A DNA stretch of 64,000 bases from an uncultured Desulfomicrobiaceae bacterium (lineage in GTDB: Bacteria > Desulfobacterota > Desulfovibrionia > Desulfovibrionales > Desulfomicrobiaceae), in assembly GCA_937989665.1 (NCBI GenBank), contig CALKRN010000006.1:1-64000 (forward strand), read 5' to 3'. A program made the translations under genes and the position numbers. The stretch's first letter is position 1. Every line of letters begins with the position of its first letter. The notes below the pieces were generated by a model. That model was given only the letters and a program-made list of their open reading frames with translations, ran no database searches and was not told the origin of the DNA. Shown here one piece after another: positions 1 to 14,773 of this stretch.

Positions 1-2
1 AA

Positions 3-271
3 CCCGCCCCTACCAATACCAAACGATACGCATTACCTGAAATCATGCGCCAATTCAAAACATTTTCGGCCCGACGGATCAATGAACGCCGCCGCACGCC
101 GGGCGCGCGTGTCTGGCAACGCAATTATTACGAACACATCATCCGCAACGACGAATCCCTGAACCGGATCAGGGAATACATCGTGAACAACCCGCTGCAA
201 TGGGCATTAGACCGGGAAAATCCGAATATCGTAGGGGCGGGTTCAGAACCCGCCCCTACAGAGGACGAACC

Positions 272-284
<13 letters not shown>
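3..284 (+). CDS. C-terminal part of a REP-associated tyrosine transposase (RAYT, IS200-like Y1 family), truncated by window edge
   Basis: The reading frame is open from the first bases and ends at a TGA at 282-284. The visible ~93 residues include [25 protein letters not shown] and [11 protein letters not shown], which are typical of the C-terminal half of RAYT proteins; these single-strand nucleases act on REP palindromes. The catalytic HUH motif would lie upstream, outside the window. The last residues ([11 protein letters not shown]) are encoded by a REP palindrome at 231-259, so the true end has been altered or extended by the repeat. The frame overlaps the hsdR start by 13 bases. Family assignment is by remembered sequence pattern; whether the gene is intact upstream cannot be judged. 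Confidence 0.8.
231..259. repeat. REP-like palindrome, GGGGCGGGTT type
   Basis: Two arms, GTAGGGGCGGGTT and AACCCGCCCCTAC, flank a 3-base loop, giving a perfect inverted repeat. Bases 1-13 of the window are the right arm of another copy, so the RAYT gene region carries at least two. Such palindromes are the usual partners of RAYT proteins. The copy lies in the 3' coding end of the RAYT frame and just before the hsdR start, where its hairpin could also act on transcription or translation. Confidence 0.85.
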
Positions 285-3417
<3,133 letters not shown>

Positions 3418-3445
<28 letters not shown>

Positions 3446-3654
3446 CCAACGAGGAAATAGCCAGATTCTTCAACACCACGCGGCCCTTCATTCAGGGCAA
3501 CCCGGACCTGCGTGATCCCCAGGTCGAGGGATGGTTCCGCACGCGCCAGCATTTCCGGAACAGCACAGATCACGCCATCCTCCAAATCCCGGTGGGCTGC
3601 GGCAAGACGGATTACGAAAACATAAAGGAGGATAACGATGCCACAAGAGGCTAA
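3418..3654 (+). pseudogene. N-terminal fragment of a DEAD/DEAH-type helicase, cut off after Walker A
   Basis: The frame overlaps the end of hsdR and has no ATG at the point where protein-like sequence begins ([13 protein letters not shown]). It reads through EGWFRTRQHF and ILQIPVGCGKT, which is a Walker A motif preceded by the Q-motif-like region of helicases that start with this layout. Right after GKT the sequence stops looking like a helicase ([10 protein letters not shown]) and enters the ribosome-binding region of the next frame. It is therefore a ~60-residue remnant. The exact helicase family is not recognised. The abrupt end marks one of several breakpoints in this region. Confidence 0.55.
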
Positions 3655-4370
3655 GCCACCCGTAACCCAGCGCGCCTACACCCTTCGGCTCCGTGGGGCT
3701 GATCCGAATGATACTTCATGGCGCGAGGCGCTTTGGGCGACCCACGAGGCGGTGAACAAAGGCGCCAAAGTGTTCGGCGACTGGTTGCTTACCCTGCGCG
3801 GCGGGCTAGAACACACGCGGGCGAACGCCAAGGAGCAGCGTATTCTGTTAGCCCTGTCATGGCTTTCGGTGGAATCGAGGCTGGGGGCTCCGGAAAAATA
3901 CATCATTGCGTCTGGTACAGAGGCCGCCGAAGATCGGATCAGTAATGTCGTCGCGGCGCTTGAAGAGATCCTCAAAAGCAGGGGCCTTGAAAGTACCGAA
4001 ATCGCCGAGTGGAAGAAAGATTGCTCGGCGTCGCTCTCCGCCGCCATTCGGGACGACGCTGTTTGGGTCAACCGGAGCAAGGCGTTTGATGATGCTGTCA
4101 AATTAATAGGCTGCTCGCTCACCCGTGATGAAGTGTGGGAGGACATGTTGAAACTCTTCTTCGGAAGCCGTGAAGCCTATCTGGCCCCAGCGAAAGGCTC
4201 CGAAGACGAATCTTCCAAGACAGAGCAAAAGGACAAAGCGAAGGACCTCGTCCAGAAGGCAGGGGAATGGCTCAGCAACCGGTTCGGCACCGGTAAAGGA
4301 GCGGATTTTTGCCGCATGGCCGAGGTTTATGAAAAGATCGCGGCGTGGGCTGGATGTTCCACGTGTCGCA
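3638..4370 (+). pseudogene. cas12b: Truncated Cas12b (C2c1) type V-B CRISPR effector, N-terminal ~240 residues
   Basis: An ATG at 3638 follows a strong ribosome-binding site (AAAGGAGG). The product begins with the Cas12b WED/REC start pattern: [16 protein letters not shown], then [20 protein letters not shown] and [20 protein letters not shown]. These closely match what I recall of a large planctomycete Cas12b, as do [20 protein letters not shown] and [17 protein letters not shown]. An intact protein has about 1,100-1,500 residues, with RuvC and Nuc domains; here all of that is missing. After about residue 240 (~4360-4378) the frame passes without a stop into an HsdR-like segment. No cas1, cas2, cas4, tracrRNA or CRISPR array was seen nearby. 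The fragment could not cut DNA. Identification rests on memory of the family. Confidence 0.75.
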
Positions 4371-4373
4371 TCA

Positions 4374-4573
4374 ACAATGACGGCAAGAGTCGGCCGGAGA
4401 AGGCGGTGGGCGAGTTGTCCAAGGCGTTGGCGCTGGCCGTTCCACATGAGAAGGCGCTCACGATTCGCGACGACCTAGCCTTCTTCCAGGCGGTGAAGTC
4501 CGTGCTGACCAAGAGCACGGGGGACCTGTCTGCGTGCGACGCCCAGGCAGGCGGTCGCCGCAGTTCTGACGAG
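4374..4573 (+). pseudogene. Second HsdR fragment, fused in frame to the Cas12b remnant
   Basis: The frame of the Cas12b remnant continues into [37 protein letters not shown] and [12 protein letters not shown]. This is about 80-85% identical to the intact HsdR at nucleotides ~2623-2775, at protein and DNA level. A palindromic repeat (4525-4551) follows, then GGRRSSDEM, matching the GRRSPEEI of the intact copy. Similarity stops near 4575, some 35 bases before the stop codon of the DUF362 gene on the other strand. The frame stays open to 5458 only as antisense of that gene. The segment comes from a paralogous hsdR, not from a simple local duplication, because it differs throughout. Confidence 0.75.
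4525..4551. repeat. Imperfect palindrome of a second repeat family
   Basis: Arms CCTGTCTGCGTGC and GCCCAGGCAGG (reverse complement CCTGCCTGGGC) surround a short centre. It is in frame inside the HsdR fragment (encoding about [10 protein letters not shown]) where the intact HsdR has only NG. This is the same behaviour as the REP copies in the intact hsdR, but the sequence is of a different family. Confidence 0.55.
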
Positions 4574-4609
4574 ATGTTACGAACTGCGAAGAGATTCCCG
4601 GCCCGCCCG

Positions 4610-5728
4610 CTACGACGCAATCTCCCGCAGGACGTAGTCTCGAGAACCGAGGCCCAACCCCTCGGCATAGGCGAGGAGGTGCTCGCCCCTTACCCCCGGG
4701 TGCAGGGCATGGAACTTATCCTCCCCTGGGGCCAAACCCTCGGGCAGGGCACTGGGATACAGCGGTGGAGCCGCATTTACCCGATCCAGGCAGGTCTGAT
4801 CGAGGGCCACCGGATCCCACGAAGCAAACACGCCGATATCCGGACAAATGGGGGCATCGGAGTAACCAAGGCAATCGCACCCCGGGGTCACGGCGCGCAC
4901 AAAGCTAAGATGCAAGGTGGGCCGAGGCCGGGAGCGCAGCACTGCCGCCGCATACTCGGCCATGCGCTCCAAAAAGGCAGAGATGTCCGTGCGCCAATCC
5001 ACAACAAGGGCGCGATGCCGGCACACGAGAAAGCAGGCGGCACAGCCTACGCAGGCCCCTCGATTGAGGGTGATGCGGTGGCTTGTTGCGTCCAGGGCCA
5101 AGGCCCCGGCGGCACACACCGCCACACAGGCGCCACAGCCGGTGCAATGCTCAGGGTGGACCTCTGGTCCAAGGCCACCGTGCTGGTGCATCTTGCCGCG
5201 GCGGGTGGCGCACCCCATGGCCAGATTTTTGAGGGCACCGCCAAAGCCTGCCAATTCATGGCCTTTGAAATGGCTCACCGTGACCAAGAGGTCGGCATCC
5301 ACGATATCTCCTGCGAGATAGGCCGTCTTGATATGCCGGCCATCCATGGGCACAGCGCGCTCATTACCGCTTTTGAGGCCATCGGCAATGATGACCGGGG
5401 CGCCAAGGAGGTTGGGATCAAAGCCATGGCGGGCGGCCTGGAGGGCATGGGAGACTGACTCCCCGCGCTGTCCCACGTAGAGGGTATTTGTATCGGTGAG
5501 AAACGGCGCGCCACCAGCCTTGCGGACAAAATCGATCACCGGGATGAGCTCCAAGGGCTGGATATGGGCCGTGGTGCCGTGCTCGCCAAAATGGAGCTTC
5601 ACGGCCACCAAGTCCCCTGGATCAATGACGCCGCCCACATTGGTCGCCTTGAGCAGACGCTTCATGCGCACCGCATAGGGCGAGCGCCGGGCAGCGCGCA
5701 GATTCCACCACCACACCGCAGCGGCCAT
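4610..5728 (-). CDS. DUF362 iron-sulfur protein with two [4Fe-4S] ferredoxin motifs
   Basis: 372 residues. The N-terminal two thirds match the DUF362 family ([44 protein letters not shown]). A ferredoxin insert at about residues 192-240 has two CX2CX2CX3C clusters, [11 protein letters not shown] and [11 protein letters not shown]. The conserved C-terminal DUF362 block ([15 protein letters not shown]) is present. The start ATG has AGGAGAA upstream. It lies 9 bases after the DUF39 gene on the same strand, so the two are probably co-transcribed. The role is not known for certain; inference from the neighbour is electron supply to sulfide-dependent homocysteine formation. Its 3' end is where the foreign mosaic begins. 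Confidence 0.85.
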   Translation of the reverse strand: MAAAVWWWNLRAARRSPYAVRMKRLLKATNVGGVIDPGDLVAVKLHFGEHGTTAHIQPLELIPVIDFVRKAGGAPFLTDTNTLYVGQRGESVSHALQAARHGFDPNLLGAPVIIADGLKSGNERAVPMDGRHIKTAYLAGDIVDADLLVTVSHFKGHELAGFGGALKNLAMGCATRRGKMHQHGGLGPEVHPEHCTGCGACVAVCAAGALALDATSHRITLNRGACVGCAACFLVCRHRALVVDWRTDISAFLERMAEYAAAVLRSRPRPTLHLSFVRAVTPGCDCLGYSDAPICPDIGVFASWDPVALDQTCLDRVNAAPPLYPSALPEGLAPGEDKFHALHPGVRGEHLLAYAEGLGLGSRDYVLREIAS

Positions 5729-5737
5729 AGGCTTCTC

Positions 5738-6910
5738 CTAGCGGGAAGGGATGGGTTCTTGCGGCTCGGTGAGCAAGAACTGCCCCTGCGTTATCCAGCG
5801 TTTCAGTTCCTCGGCGATTTCCAGAGACAAGGCATAGCTCGTCAGCGGCACCGTGGGCACGGTCTTGCCCTCGATGGTGATCTGGCCGCTTTTGAGCGCC
5901 GCATAGCTGACATGACCATAGGGGCTTGGCCGACCATTGGGATAATCTTCGCTATAATCCACCACTGGCATCTCGATGTCCTCGTCTGCTACCCCGGTGT
6001 ACCAGGCCATGTCTTCATCGAGGATGGGGATGGGGATGCCCACCCCCACCGCCAGGGAGCAGCCATAGCCAAGGATACTGACCCCACGCAGATAGCGAGG
6101 GTTCATCCCCGCGAGGTCCCCTTTGAGCATGAGCGTGGCCGACGGGCTCAGGGGGATGCCGCGGGCATTGCGCTGGGGGGCCTCCACATGTTGGGTGCCG
6201 GCACCAATGACATAGCCGACACCGCCGCCCAGGAAGATGCGCGTCCCCAGGCCAATCGTCCGCAGGTAGGGGTCGTTGAACAGCGGGCTCAATTCGCCGG
6301 CAGTGGCGTAGTTGGCGTTGCCGAAATTGGGCTTGAGTGGGCCCATGTAGGTATATTTGATGTGGCGAGAGCGGTTGATGGCGCAATTGTAGTTCTGGTA
6401 GCAGTTGCGCGGATTCAGGAGCACGGCATTGCGCAGGTCTTTCAGGGTGACGTCCTTTTCCAGCTCGCGGCGGGGATAGCAGTCCGTGCCATAGGCAACA
6501 GCGCGCAGGTGCACCGCCTTGCCGCGCACCAGGTCCTCAATGACATGACCACCGCCATACTTAAATTGGCCAGGGTGAACCTTGTTGAGGGGATCTTCCT
6601 CCGTGGGCTCCGTGGCGCCGATATAGGCGTCCACTGCCGCCACCCCGCAGTAGCAAGGCACGCCATTGAGCCACATCTTGGCCACCTTGATGACCGGCGG
6701 ATGCTTCTGGCCGATATTGAAGAGCAACCCCGAGGAACACATGGGCGAAAAGGTCCCTGTCGTAACAACGTCCACCCTTTGGGCGGCCTTGACCTTGCCT
6801 TCAACTCGCACTAGGCGAGTCATTTCTGCTGCCGTGAGAACCACGGCCGTGCCTTGACGGATCTTCTCGTTGATTTCCGCGATGCTCCGGTGCACCTTTG
6901 GTGTCCCCAT
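5738..6910 (-). CDS. DUF39 homocysteine biosynthesis protein
   Basis: 390 residues. Family features are the N-terminal block VHRSIAEINEKIRQGTAVV, GTFSPMCSSG, a cysteine-containing NPRNCYQNYNCAIN, and GGGVGYVIGAGTQH near the centre. Genetic work in Desulfovibrio and Methanosarcina links DUF39 proteins to making homocysteine from aspartate semialdehyde and sulfide, replacing the O-acyl-homoserine route; catalytic details are less settled. The ATG at 6910 was preferred over a longer frame because it follows AGGAGGCAGT. The typical partner is a NIL/ferredoxin-domain protein; here the next gene is a DUF362 ferredoxin. It is transcribed divergently from dnaA across an 81-base gap. Confidence 0.88.
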   Translation of the reverse strand: MGTPKVHRSIAEINEKIRQGTAVVLTAAEMTRLVRVEGKVKAAQRVDVVTTGTFSPMCSSGLLFNIGQKHPPVIKVAKMWLNGVPCYCGVAAVDAYIGATEPTEEDPLNKVHPGQFKYGGGHVIEDLVRGKAVHLRAVAYGTDCYPRRELEKDVTLKDLRNAVLLNPRNCYQNYNCAINRSRHIKYTYMGPLKPNFGNANYATAGELSPLFNDPYLRTIGLGTRIFLGGGVGYVIGAGTQHVEAPQRNARGIPLSPSATLMLKGDLAGMNPRYLRGVSILGYGCSLAVGVGIPIPILDEDMAWYTGVADEDIEMPVVDYSEDYPNGRPSPYGHVSYAALKSGQITIEGKTVPTVPLTSYALSLEIAEELKRWITQGQFLLTEPQEPIPSR

Positions 6911-6991
6911 ACTGCCTCCTCGTGCTGCACGTTGCCGCCAGCGGGCGGTCTTTCGCCTCTGGTACGGCAATCCACGCAGGGAGTAAACCTA

Positions 6992-8236
6992 ATGGCTGCT
7001 GACCCCTCGACCCTCCGGCATACCGTGCGCCAGGCCCTCCTTGCCCTCGTGGACCCAACGGCATTGGAAGGCTGGTTTGACTCCCTCGACTTCCAGCGAG
7101 AAGATGGCGTGCTCCTCGTGCGCCTCTCCCAGCCCCAGATGCACGGATGGTTTCGAGAAAACGTCGAACCCCTCCTCGCCCGTGCACTCACCCCGCTCGG
7201 CCTTGCCGTGCGCGTGGCCCCCCCGCCCTTGCCCTTTGACCCCACCTACTGCCTCGATGCTTTTCTCGCCAACACCAAAAACGCCTTTCCCCTCGCCTCG
7301 GCCAAACAAGTTGCCGAGGACGACACGGCCCGATTCAATCCTCTGACCGTGTGTGGGGAGACGGGCTCCGGCAAGACGTTTCTCCTCCGCGCCATCGCCA
7401 ATGCCAAGGCCCAACAGGGCAAAGCGGTCCTGGCCACCACCGTGGCAGACCTCGCCACCTGCTATGCCCAGCGCCCCGACGCCCAAGCCTGGGCCCTCGG
7501 CCACGAGGTCTTCCTTCTCGATGACCTCCAGGACCTCGAATTCTACGAAGCCCTCCAGGGTGAGCTCACCCTGCTGTTCGATCGCTTCCACTGCACGCGG
7601 CGGCAGATGGTCTTTGCCTGCTCCGGGTCTTTGGCGGCCTGTAGCTTTCTCCAGCCCAAGCTGCGCTCGCGCCTGGAGTGGGGCCTCATGATCACCCTCA
7701 AGGCCCCGGACCTCGACGTGCGCCTCCAATTTGTGGCCCAGTGGCGCAAACGCCACGGTCTCGCCCTGTCCCGGGAGCGCGAAGTGCTCCTCGCCCATCG
7801 CTTCACCGACATGCGGCTACTCGAGGGCATGCTCCTCAAACTCTTGGCCTACTCCGACCTCGTCTCGCCTACCATCACCGATGAAGAATTCGCCAATATC
7901 CTGCACTACTCCAATGCCCCCATGGCTTCCCCGGCGCAGGCCAAGGATATCATCGCCCTCGTCTGCCAGACCCTGGGCGTCCCCCTCGAAGAGGTCATGG
8001 CCCAAGGCCGGCGGCGGGACATCGTCTGGGCGCGGCAGGTGGCCATGTACCTGTGCCGCAACCAGTTGCGGCTTTCCTACCCCCAGATCGGCCAACTTTT
8101 TGGCGGGCGGGACCATACCACGGCCCTTTATGCCTGCCGCAAAGTGGAATCCGAACTGGCGCGCAACGCCCTGCGTAAGGCCCAAGTCCAGGACATTGCC
8201 CTTCGTCTGCGGACCCTCTCCAACCCTCAACCGTAA
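6992..8236 (+). CDS. dnaA: Chromosomal replication initiator DnaA
   Basis: 414 residues, on the short side for DnaA (usually ~440-470). A compact domain I/II is followed by the AAA+ ATPase with Walker A GETGSGKTFLL, Walker B VFLLDDLQDL and the C-terminal DNA-binding helix-turn-helix LSYPQIGQLFGGRDHTTALY with the DnaA signature. The ATG at 6992 follows AGGGAG at a good distance; a longer frame into the divergent gene's leader has no family similarity. It heads the conserved dnaA-dnaN-gyrB-gyrA run. It would open oriC, but no cluster of perfect DnaA boxes (TTATCCACA) is visible in the short gap upstream. Confidence 0.95.
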   Translation: MAADPSTLRHTVRQALLALVDPTALEGWFDSLDFQREDGVLLVRLSQPQMHGWFRENVEPLLARALTPLGLAVRVAPPPLPFDPTYCLDAFLANTKNAFPLASAKQVAEDDTARFNPLTVCGETGSGKTFLLRAIANAKAQQGKAVLATTVADLATCYAQRPDAQAWALGHEVFLLDDLQDLEFYEALQGELTLLFDRFHCTRRQMVFACSGSLAACSFLQPKLRSRLEWGLMITLKAPDLDVRLQFVAQWRKRHGLALSREREVLLAHRFTDMRLLEGMLLKLLAYSDLVSPTITDEEFANILHYSNAPMASPAQAKDIIALVCQTLGVPLEEVMAQGRRRDIVWARQVAMYLCRNQLRLSYPQIGQLFGGRDHTTALYACRKVESELARNALRKAQVQDIALRLRTLSNPQP

Positions 8237-8248
8237 ACGAGGAACCCC

Positions 8249-9397
8249 ATGCGCGTCACTATCCGCAAGGAATCCATCGTCGATGGCCTCATCCAGGCCA
8301 CAAATATTACCCCGTCCCGCACCGGTGCCGCCTACCTGCGCACCGTGTGGCTGCACGCGGAAAACGGAACGCTCACGGTCTCGGCCACGGATTCGGCCTT
8401 GGAGTTTTGCGGCGTCTATACCGCAGAGGTGGAGCGCAGTGGCACGGTGGGTGCCCAAGGCAAATATCTAGCCGATCTTGTCCGCAAACTCCCCCCCGGG
8501 GCACTCACCCTCACCGCCGAGGCCAACGACAATGCCCTTCGCCTCACCCAAGGGCCTCGGGCCTACAAATTGGCAGTCAGCGACCCCGCTTGGTTCCAGG
8601 CCCCCACTCCCTTCCCCCAAGGCACTGGGGCAAAAGTCCACGGCCAGGCCCTGCGCCGCACCTTGGACCGAGTCCTCTTTTGTGTGGCAGACGATGATTC
8701 CCTGGGGGCAATGACCTGCCTGAAAATGACCCCCCAAGAGGGCAGCGTCGAATTCTGCGGCCTCGATGGGCTCAAGCTCGCCCTAGACACGATGGAAGAC
8801 GCCGACCTCGCCGCTGCCATCAGTGGCGAACTTTTGGCCCCCAAAAAATACCTCCACGACCTGCGCAAATGGCTCCCAGAAGGGCCAGTGGAAATCGCCC
8901 GCCACGGCAAACGCCTATTTCTGCGCGCCATTGATGCCGAGGGCCAGGCCATGGAATCCATGAGCTTGCCGCTTCGCGAGGCTTCCTTCTACGATTACCA
9001 TACTCTCCTGGATTCAGCGGCCAGCCGAGTCTGTGGGCAGCTCACCGTGGAACGCCAAGAACTCCTCGACGCCTTGGATCGCATCGCCATCTTTGCCACA
9101 GACAACAACTACGTCGCGGTATTCGAGGTCCAGGAAAACACCCTCATCCTCTCCTCTCCCGGCCAGGAAACCGGCACCGGCACCGAGCCCTTGCCCTGCC
9201 AGGCCGAAGGTCAGTTCCAGACCTTTGCCCTCGCCGCCCGTCCGGTTATGGACATCCTCGCGCGCTTCTGTGGGGAGCGCATCACCATCCACTTTGCTGA
9301 CCCCAAGTCCCTGGTGCGGATCACCAGCGCCGACGAGCCGGGCTATAGCGTGGCCATCATGCCCGTCGTCATTGAAGAAGACCTCTACTACGAATAA
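8249..9397 (+). CDS. dnaN: DNA polymerase III beta subunit (sliding clamp)
   Basis: 382 residues, the usual length for the three-domain clamp. The N-terminal domain begins MRVTIRKESIVDGLIQATNI. A central EFCGLDGLKLAL and C-terminal EPGYSVAIMPVV (the conserved M-P-M/V-end) match the family. The gene starts 12 bases after dnaA and ends three bases before gyrB, so all three are likely one transcript. It tethers the replicative polymerase to DNA as a ring dimer. Confidence 0.95.
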   Translation: MRVTIRKESIVDGLIQATNITPSRTGAAYLRTVWLHAENGTLTVSATDSALEFCGVYTAEVERSGTVGAQGKYLADLVRKLPPGALTLTAEANDNALRLTQGPRAYKLAVSDPAWFQAPTPFPQGTGAKVHGQALRRTLDRVLFCVADDDSLGAMTCLKMTPQEGSVEFCGLDGLKLALDTMEDADLAAAISGELLAPKKYLHDLRKWLPEGPVEIARHGKRLFLRAIDAEGQAMESMSLPLREASFYDYHTLLDSAASRVCGQLTVERQELLDALDRIAIFATDNNYVAVFEVQENTLILSSPGQETGTGTEPLPCQAEGQFQTFALAARPVMDILARFCGERITIHFADPKSLVRITSADEPGYSVAIMPVVIEEDLYYE

Positions 9398-11782
<2,385 letters not shown>

Positions 11783-11823
11783 GTACACGGATAGCCGTTT
11801 TTCCCCATCGAAACGAGGCCTTC

Positions 11824-14253
11824 ATGTCGCAAATCAGCATCGAAAAAGAGCTCCAGCAATCTTATTTGGAATATTCCCTCAGCGTTATCATTGGCCGGGC
11901 CATTCCGGATGTGCGCGATGGGCTCAAACCTGTGCATCGACGTATCCTCTACGCCATGCACGAGCTCGGCAATACCTTCAATCGGCCCTACAAAAAGTCA
12001 GCCCGTGTGGTCGGTGATGTCATCGGTAAGTACCATCCCCACGGCGATGCCGCGGTGTATGATGCCCTGGTGCGTATGGCGCAGGATTTTTCCATGCGCG
12101 AACCCCTCGTGGATGGCCAAGGCAATTTTGGCTCCCTCGACGGCGATGCCCCTGCCGCCATGCGCTATACCGAAGTGCGTATGTCCCGGCTCGCAGGGTA
12201 TTTCCTTGCCGACATCGACAAGGACACCGTGGCCTTTCGTCCCAACTACGACAACTCTCTCTCCGAACCTGAGGTCCTGCCCACCAAGGTCCCCAATCTC
12301 CTCGTCAACGGCTCCTCGGGCATTGCCGTGGGCATGGCCACCAATATCCCGCCCCACAACCTCGGTGAGACGGTCCGTGCCGCCCTCCACCTCCTGGACC
12401 ACCCCGAGGCGAGCGTGGAAGACCTCATGGTCCATCTCCCGGGGCCAGATTTTCCCACTGGCGCCCTCCTCTACGGCCGCGAGGGCCTGCGCGAGGCCTA
12501 CCGCACAGGCCGCGGCAGCGTGCGGATGCGCGGCAGGGTGGAGGTGGAACGCCGCAAAGGCGACCTCGAGAGCATCGTCATCCGCGAAATCCCTTACGGG
12601 GTGAACAAGGCGAGCCTCGTGGAGCGCATCGCAGCCCTCGTGGGCGAGCGCAAGATTGAAGGGGTGGCGGACCTGCGCGACGAGTCGGACCGCAATGGCA
12701 TCCGCATTGTCCTGGACCTCAAACGCGGGGCAGTGGCTGAGGTCCTCATCAACCAGCTCTTCAAATTTACCCCCCTTGATACGACCTGCACCATCACCAT
12801 GCTGGCGGTGGTTGGCAACCGACCGCGGGTACTCTCCCTCAAAGAGGTCCTCGAGCTCTTTCTTGCCCACCGCCGCGAGGTCATCCTGCGCCGCTCTCGC
12901 TTTGACCTCGCCAAGGCGAAGGCCCGCGCCCATATCCTCGAGGGGCTCCACATTGCCCTGGACCACATCGATGCCGTCGTCGCCCTCATCCGCGCCTCGA
13001 GCACCCCTGCCGAAGCCAAGACCCGCCTCATGGATCGCTTTGGGCTCTCCGACCCCCAGGCCCAGGCCATCCTCGACATGCGCCTGCAGCGCCTCACCAA
13101 CCTTGAGCGCGAAGCGCTGGTACAGGAGTACGCCGAGCTCCTCCAACGCATCGAGTACCTCCACAGCGTCATCGACAACCCCGACGTCCTGCGCTCCGTC
13201 ATCCGCGAGGAGCTCACCGAGCTGCGCGACGCCTTCCCCTCTCCCCGCCGCTCCCAATTCCTCGAACACGAGCCAGGGTCCATCGATGTCGAAGACATCA
13301 TCCCCGATGAACCCGTTATCATCACCATCTCCCAAAACGGCTACATCAAGCGCACCAGCCTCGAGGCCTACCGCCAGCAGCGCCGCGGCGGCACCGGCGT
13401 GACCGGCGTCCAGGTGAGCGAAGAAGACTTTATCACGACCCTCATCACCGCCACCACCCACCAATGGATCAACTTCTTCTCCAACCGCGGCCGCATGTAC
13501 CAGCTCAAGGTGCACCAAATCCCTGAGGCAAGCCGCACCTCCCGCGGCCGGCACCTGGCCAACCTCCTCGCCCTGGATGACGGCGAGCAGGTGGCTGCGG
13601 CCATGGCCTACCGCGAGGTGGAAGAAGGCACGTTTTACATGTTCATCACCCGCCAGGGGACGGTGAAACGCACCGCCACCGAGCTTTACCGCAACGTACG
13701 CTCCCAAGGTCTCATCGCCCTGAGCATGCGGCCCGAAGACGAGCTCGTGGGCGTGGTGGAAGTCGCCGAAGATGACGAGCTCATCCTCGTTACCCGCAAT
13801 GGCTATGGCATTCGCTTTCCGGTGGCCGAAGTGCGGGCCATGGGCCGCTCGGCCACGGGGGTGCGGGGCATCAGCCTGCGGCCCGGAGACAGTGTCGTGG
13901 CCGGCGTTGTTGTGCCCAAAGAAGACCGCCAGGAACTGCTCACCGTCTCCTCCGGCGGCTACGGCAAACGCACGGCCCTGAGCCAGTTTCGGGCTCAAAG
14001 CCGCGGCGGTATGGGGGTTATCACCATGCGCATTACCCCCCGTACCGGAGCGGTGGTGGGCGCGGCCATGGCCGACCCAGCAGATGCCCTTATCTTGCTG
14101 ACCTCAGCGGGCAAGATCATCCGCATCGGCACCGAGGAGATCTCTGTCCTTGGCCGCGCTACCCAAGGGGTGCGCCTCGTGCGCCTCGAGGACGGGCACA
14201 CGGTGGTGGCCTTTGACCACGTACCCCTCGAATCCTCCTCCAGCACCCCGTAG
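11824..14253 (+). CDS. gyrA: DNA gyrase subunit A
   Basis: 809 residues. The N-terminal breakage-reunion domain shows [20 protein letters not shown] and [11 protein letters not shown], in which the tyrosine is the catalytic residue that bonds DNA. The GyrA box that sets gyrase apart from topoisomerase IV is present as QQRRGGTG (~residue 520), followed by six-bladed beta-pinwheel repeats. The ATG follows GAGG at 11814. The gap to gyrB is 41 bases. Confidence 0.97.
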   Translation: MSQISIEKELQQSYLEYSLSVIIGRAIPDVRDGLKPVHRRILYAMHELGNTFNRPYKKSARVVGDVIGKYHPHGDAAVYDALVRMAQDFSMREPLVDGQGNFGSLDGDAPAAMRYTEVRMSRLAGYFLADIDKDTVAFRPNYDNSLSEPEVLPTKVPNLLVNGSSGIAVGMATNIPPHNLGETVRAALHLLDHPEASVEDLMVHLPGPDFPTGALLYGREGLREAYRTGRGSVRMRGRVEVERRKGDLESIVIREIPYGVNKASLVERIAALVGERKIEGVADLRDESDRNGIRIVLDLKRGAVAEVLINQLFKFTPLDTTCTITMLAVVGNRPRVLSLKEVLELFLAHRREVILRRSRFDLAKAKARAHILEGLHIALDHIDAVVALIRASSTPAEAKTRLMDRFGLSDPQAQAILDMRLQRLTNLEREALVQEYAELLQRIEYLHSVIDNPDVLRSVIREELTELRDAFPSPRRSQFLEHEPGSIDVEDIIPDEPVIITISQNGYIKRTSLEAYRQQRRGGTGVTGVQVSEEDFITTLITATTHQWINFFSNRGRMYQLKVHQIPEASRTSRGRHLANLLALDDGEQVAAAMAYREVEEGTFYMFITRQGTVKRTATELYRNVRSQGLIALSMRPEDELVGVVEVAEDDELILVTRNGYGIRFPVAEVRAMGRSATGVRGISLRPGDSVVAGVVVPKEDRQELLTVSSGGYGKRTALSQFRAQSRGGMGVITMRITPRTGAVVGAAMADPADALILLTSAGKIIRIGTEEISVLGRATQGVRLVRLEDGHTVVAFDHVPLESSSSTP

Positions 14254-14262
14254 GAAATGCCC

Positions 14263-14766
14263 ATGACCGCCCTCTCTCCACGACAACTGGCCGAGCGCCT
14301 CGGCATCAGCGAGCGGCGCCTGCGCCGCCTCCTCGCCCGTCATGGGGAGCGCATCCCCCATGAACGCTCGGGCCGCCTCTTGCGCTTCCCCCCCGAGGCC
14401 GAGGCGGCAGTGGCCGCCCTCCTCACCCCCCCCTCCCTGCCAGCCCTCCCTGCCCCGAGCCCAGACGAAGAGCGCCGCCTGCTGACTGACCTCATCCACA
14501 CCCAGGCCCGGGTGATGGAGCGCCTCGCCGCGGCCCTCGAACACCGCCCGCCGACCCCGCCCATGGCCGAACTCCCCCCAACCCACGATCTCGAGGCCCG
14601 CGTTCAAGCCCTGGCCCATGAGCTCGCTCGCCAAGGCGAACGCCTCCACTGCCTGGAGCAGGAGGTCCGCGCAGCCCTGGGGAGCCTGCGCGACGAGATG
14701 GAAAAGTGTCAGTTTTGGTCCAAACGCCTTATGCTCCACCTGGCAAGCAAAGGCCAAACCTCCTGA
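14263..14766 (+). CDS. Small MerR-like helix-turn-helix protein with coiled-coil tail
   Basis: 167 residues from the ATG at 14263; an ATG at 14257 is also possible, but AGGA at 14252-14255 is better spaced for the second. Residues ~5-45 form a MerR/excisionase-like winged helix ([21 protein letters not shown], then [12 protein letters not shown]). The middle is proline-rich and the C-terminal third is a heptad-like coiled coil ([22 protein letters not shown]). It starts just after gyrA stops, a position where similar genes occur in Desulfovibrio. Its target is unknown; a DNA-binding role is inferred from the fold. Confidence 0.7.
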   Translation: MTALSPRQLAERLGISERRLRRLLARHGERIPHERSGRLLRFPPEAEAAVAALLTPPSLPALPAPSPDEERRLLTDLIHTQARVMERLAAALEHRPPTPPMAELPPTHDLEARVQALAHELARQGERLHCLEQEVRAALGSLRDEMEKCQFWSKRLMLHLASKGQTS

Positions 14767-14773
14767 GGGAACT

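Noticed and set aside
4610-5458. Continuation of the Cas12b/HsdR frame as one 606-residue protein
   Set aside because: Beyond ~4575 the frame is antisense to the DUF362 gene, which is the real gene there.
6911-6991. oriC between the DUF39 gene and dnaA
   Set aside because: No DnaA-box cluster or A/T-rich unwinding element is visible in 81 bases.
11998-13998. 666-codon open frame antisense to gyrA
   Set aside because: A by-product of high GC at third codon positions; gyrA is complete on the other strand and the antisense product has no domain pattern.
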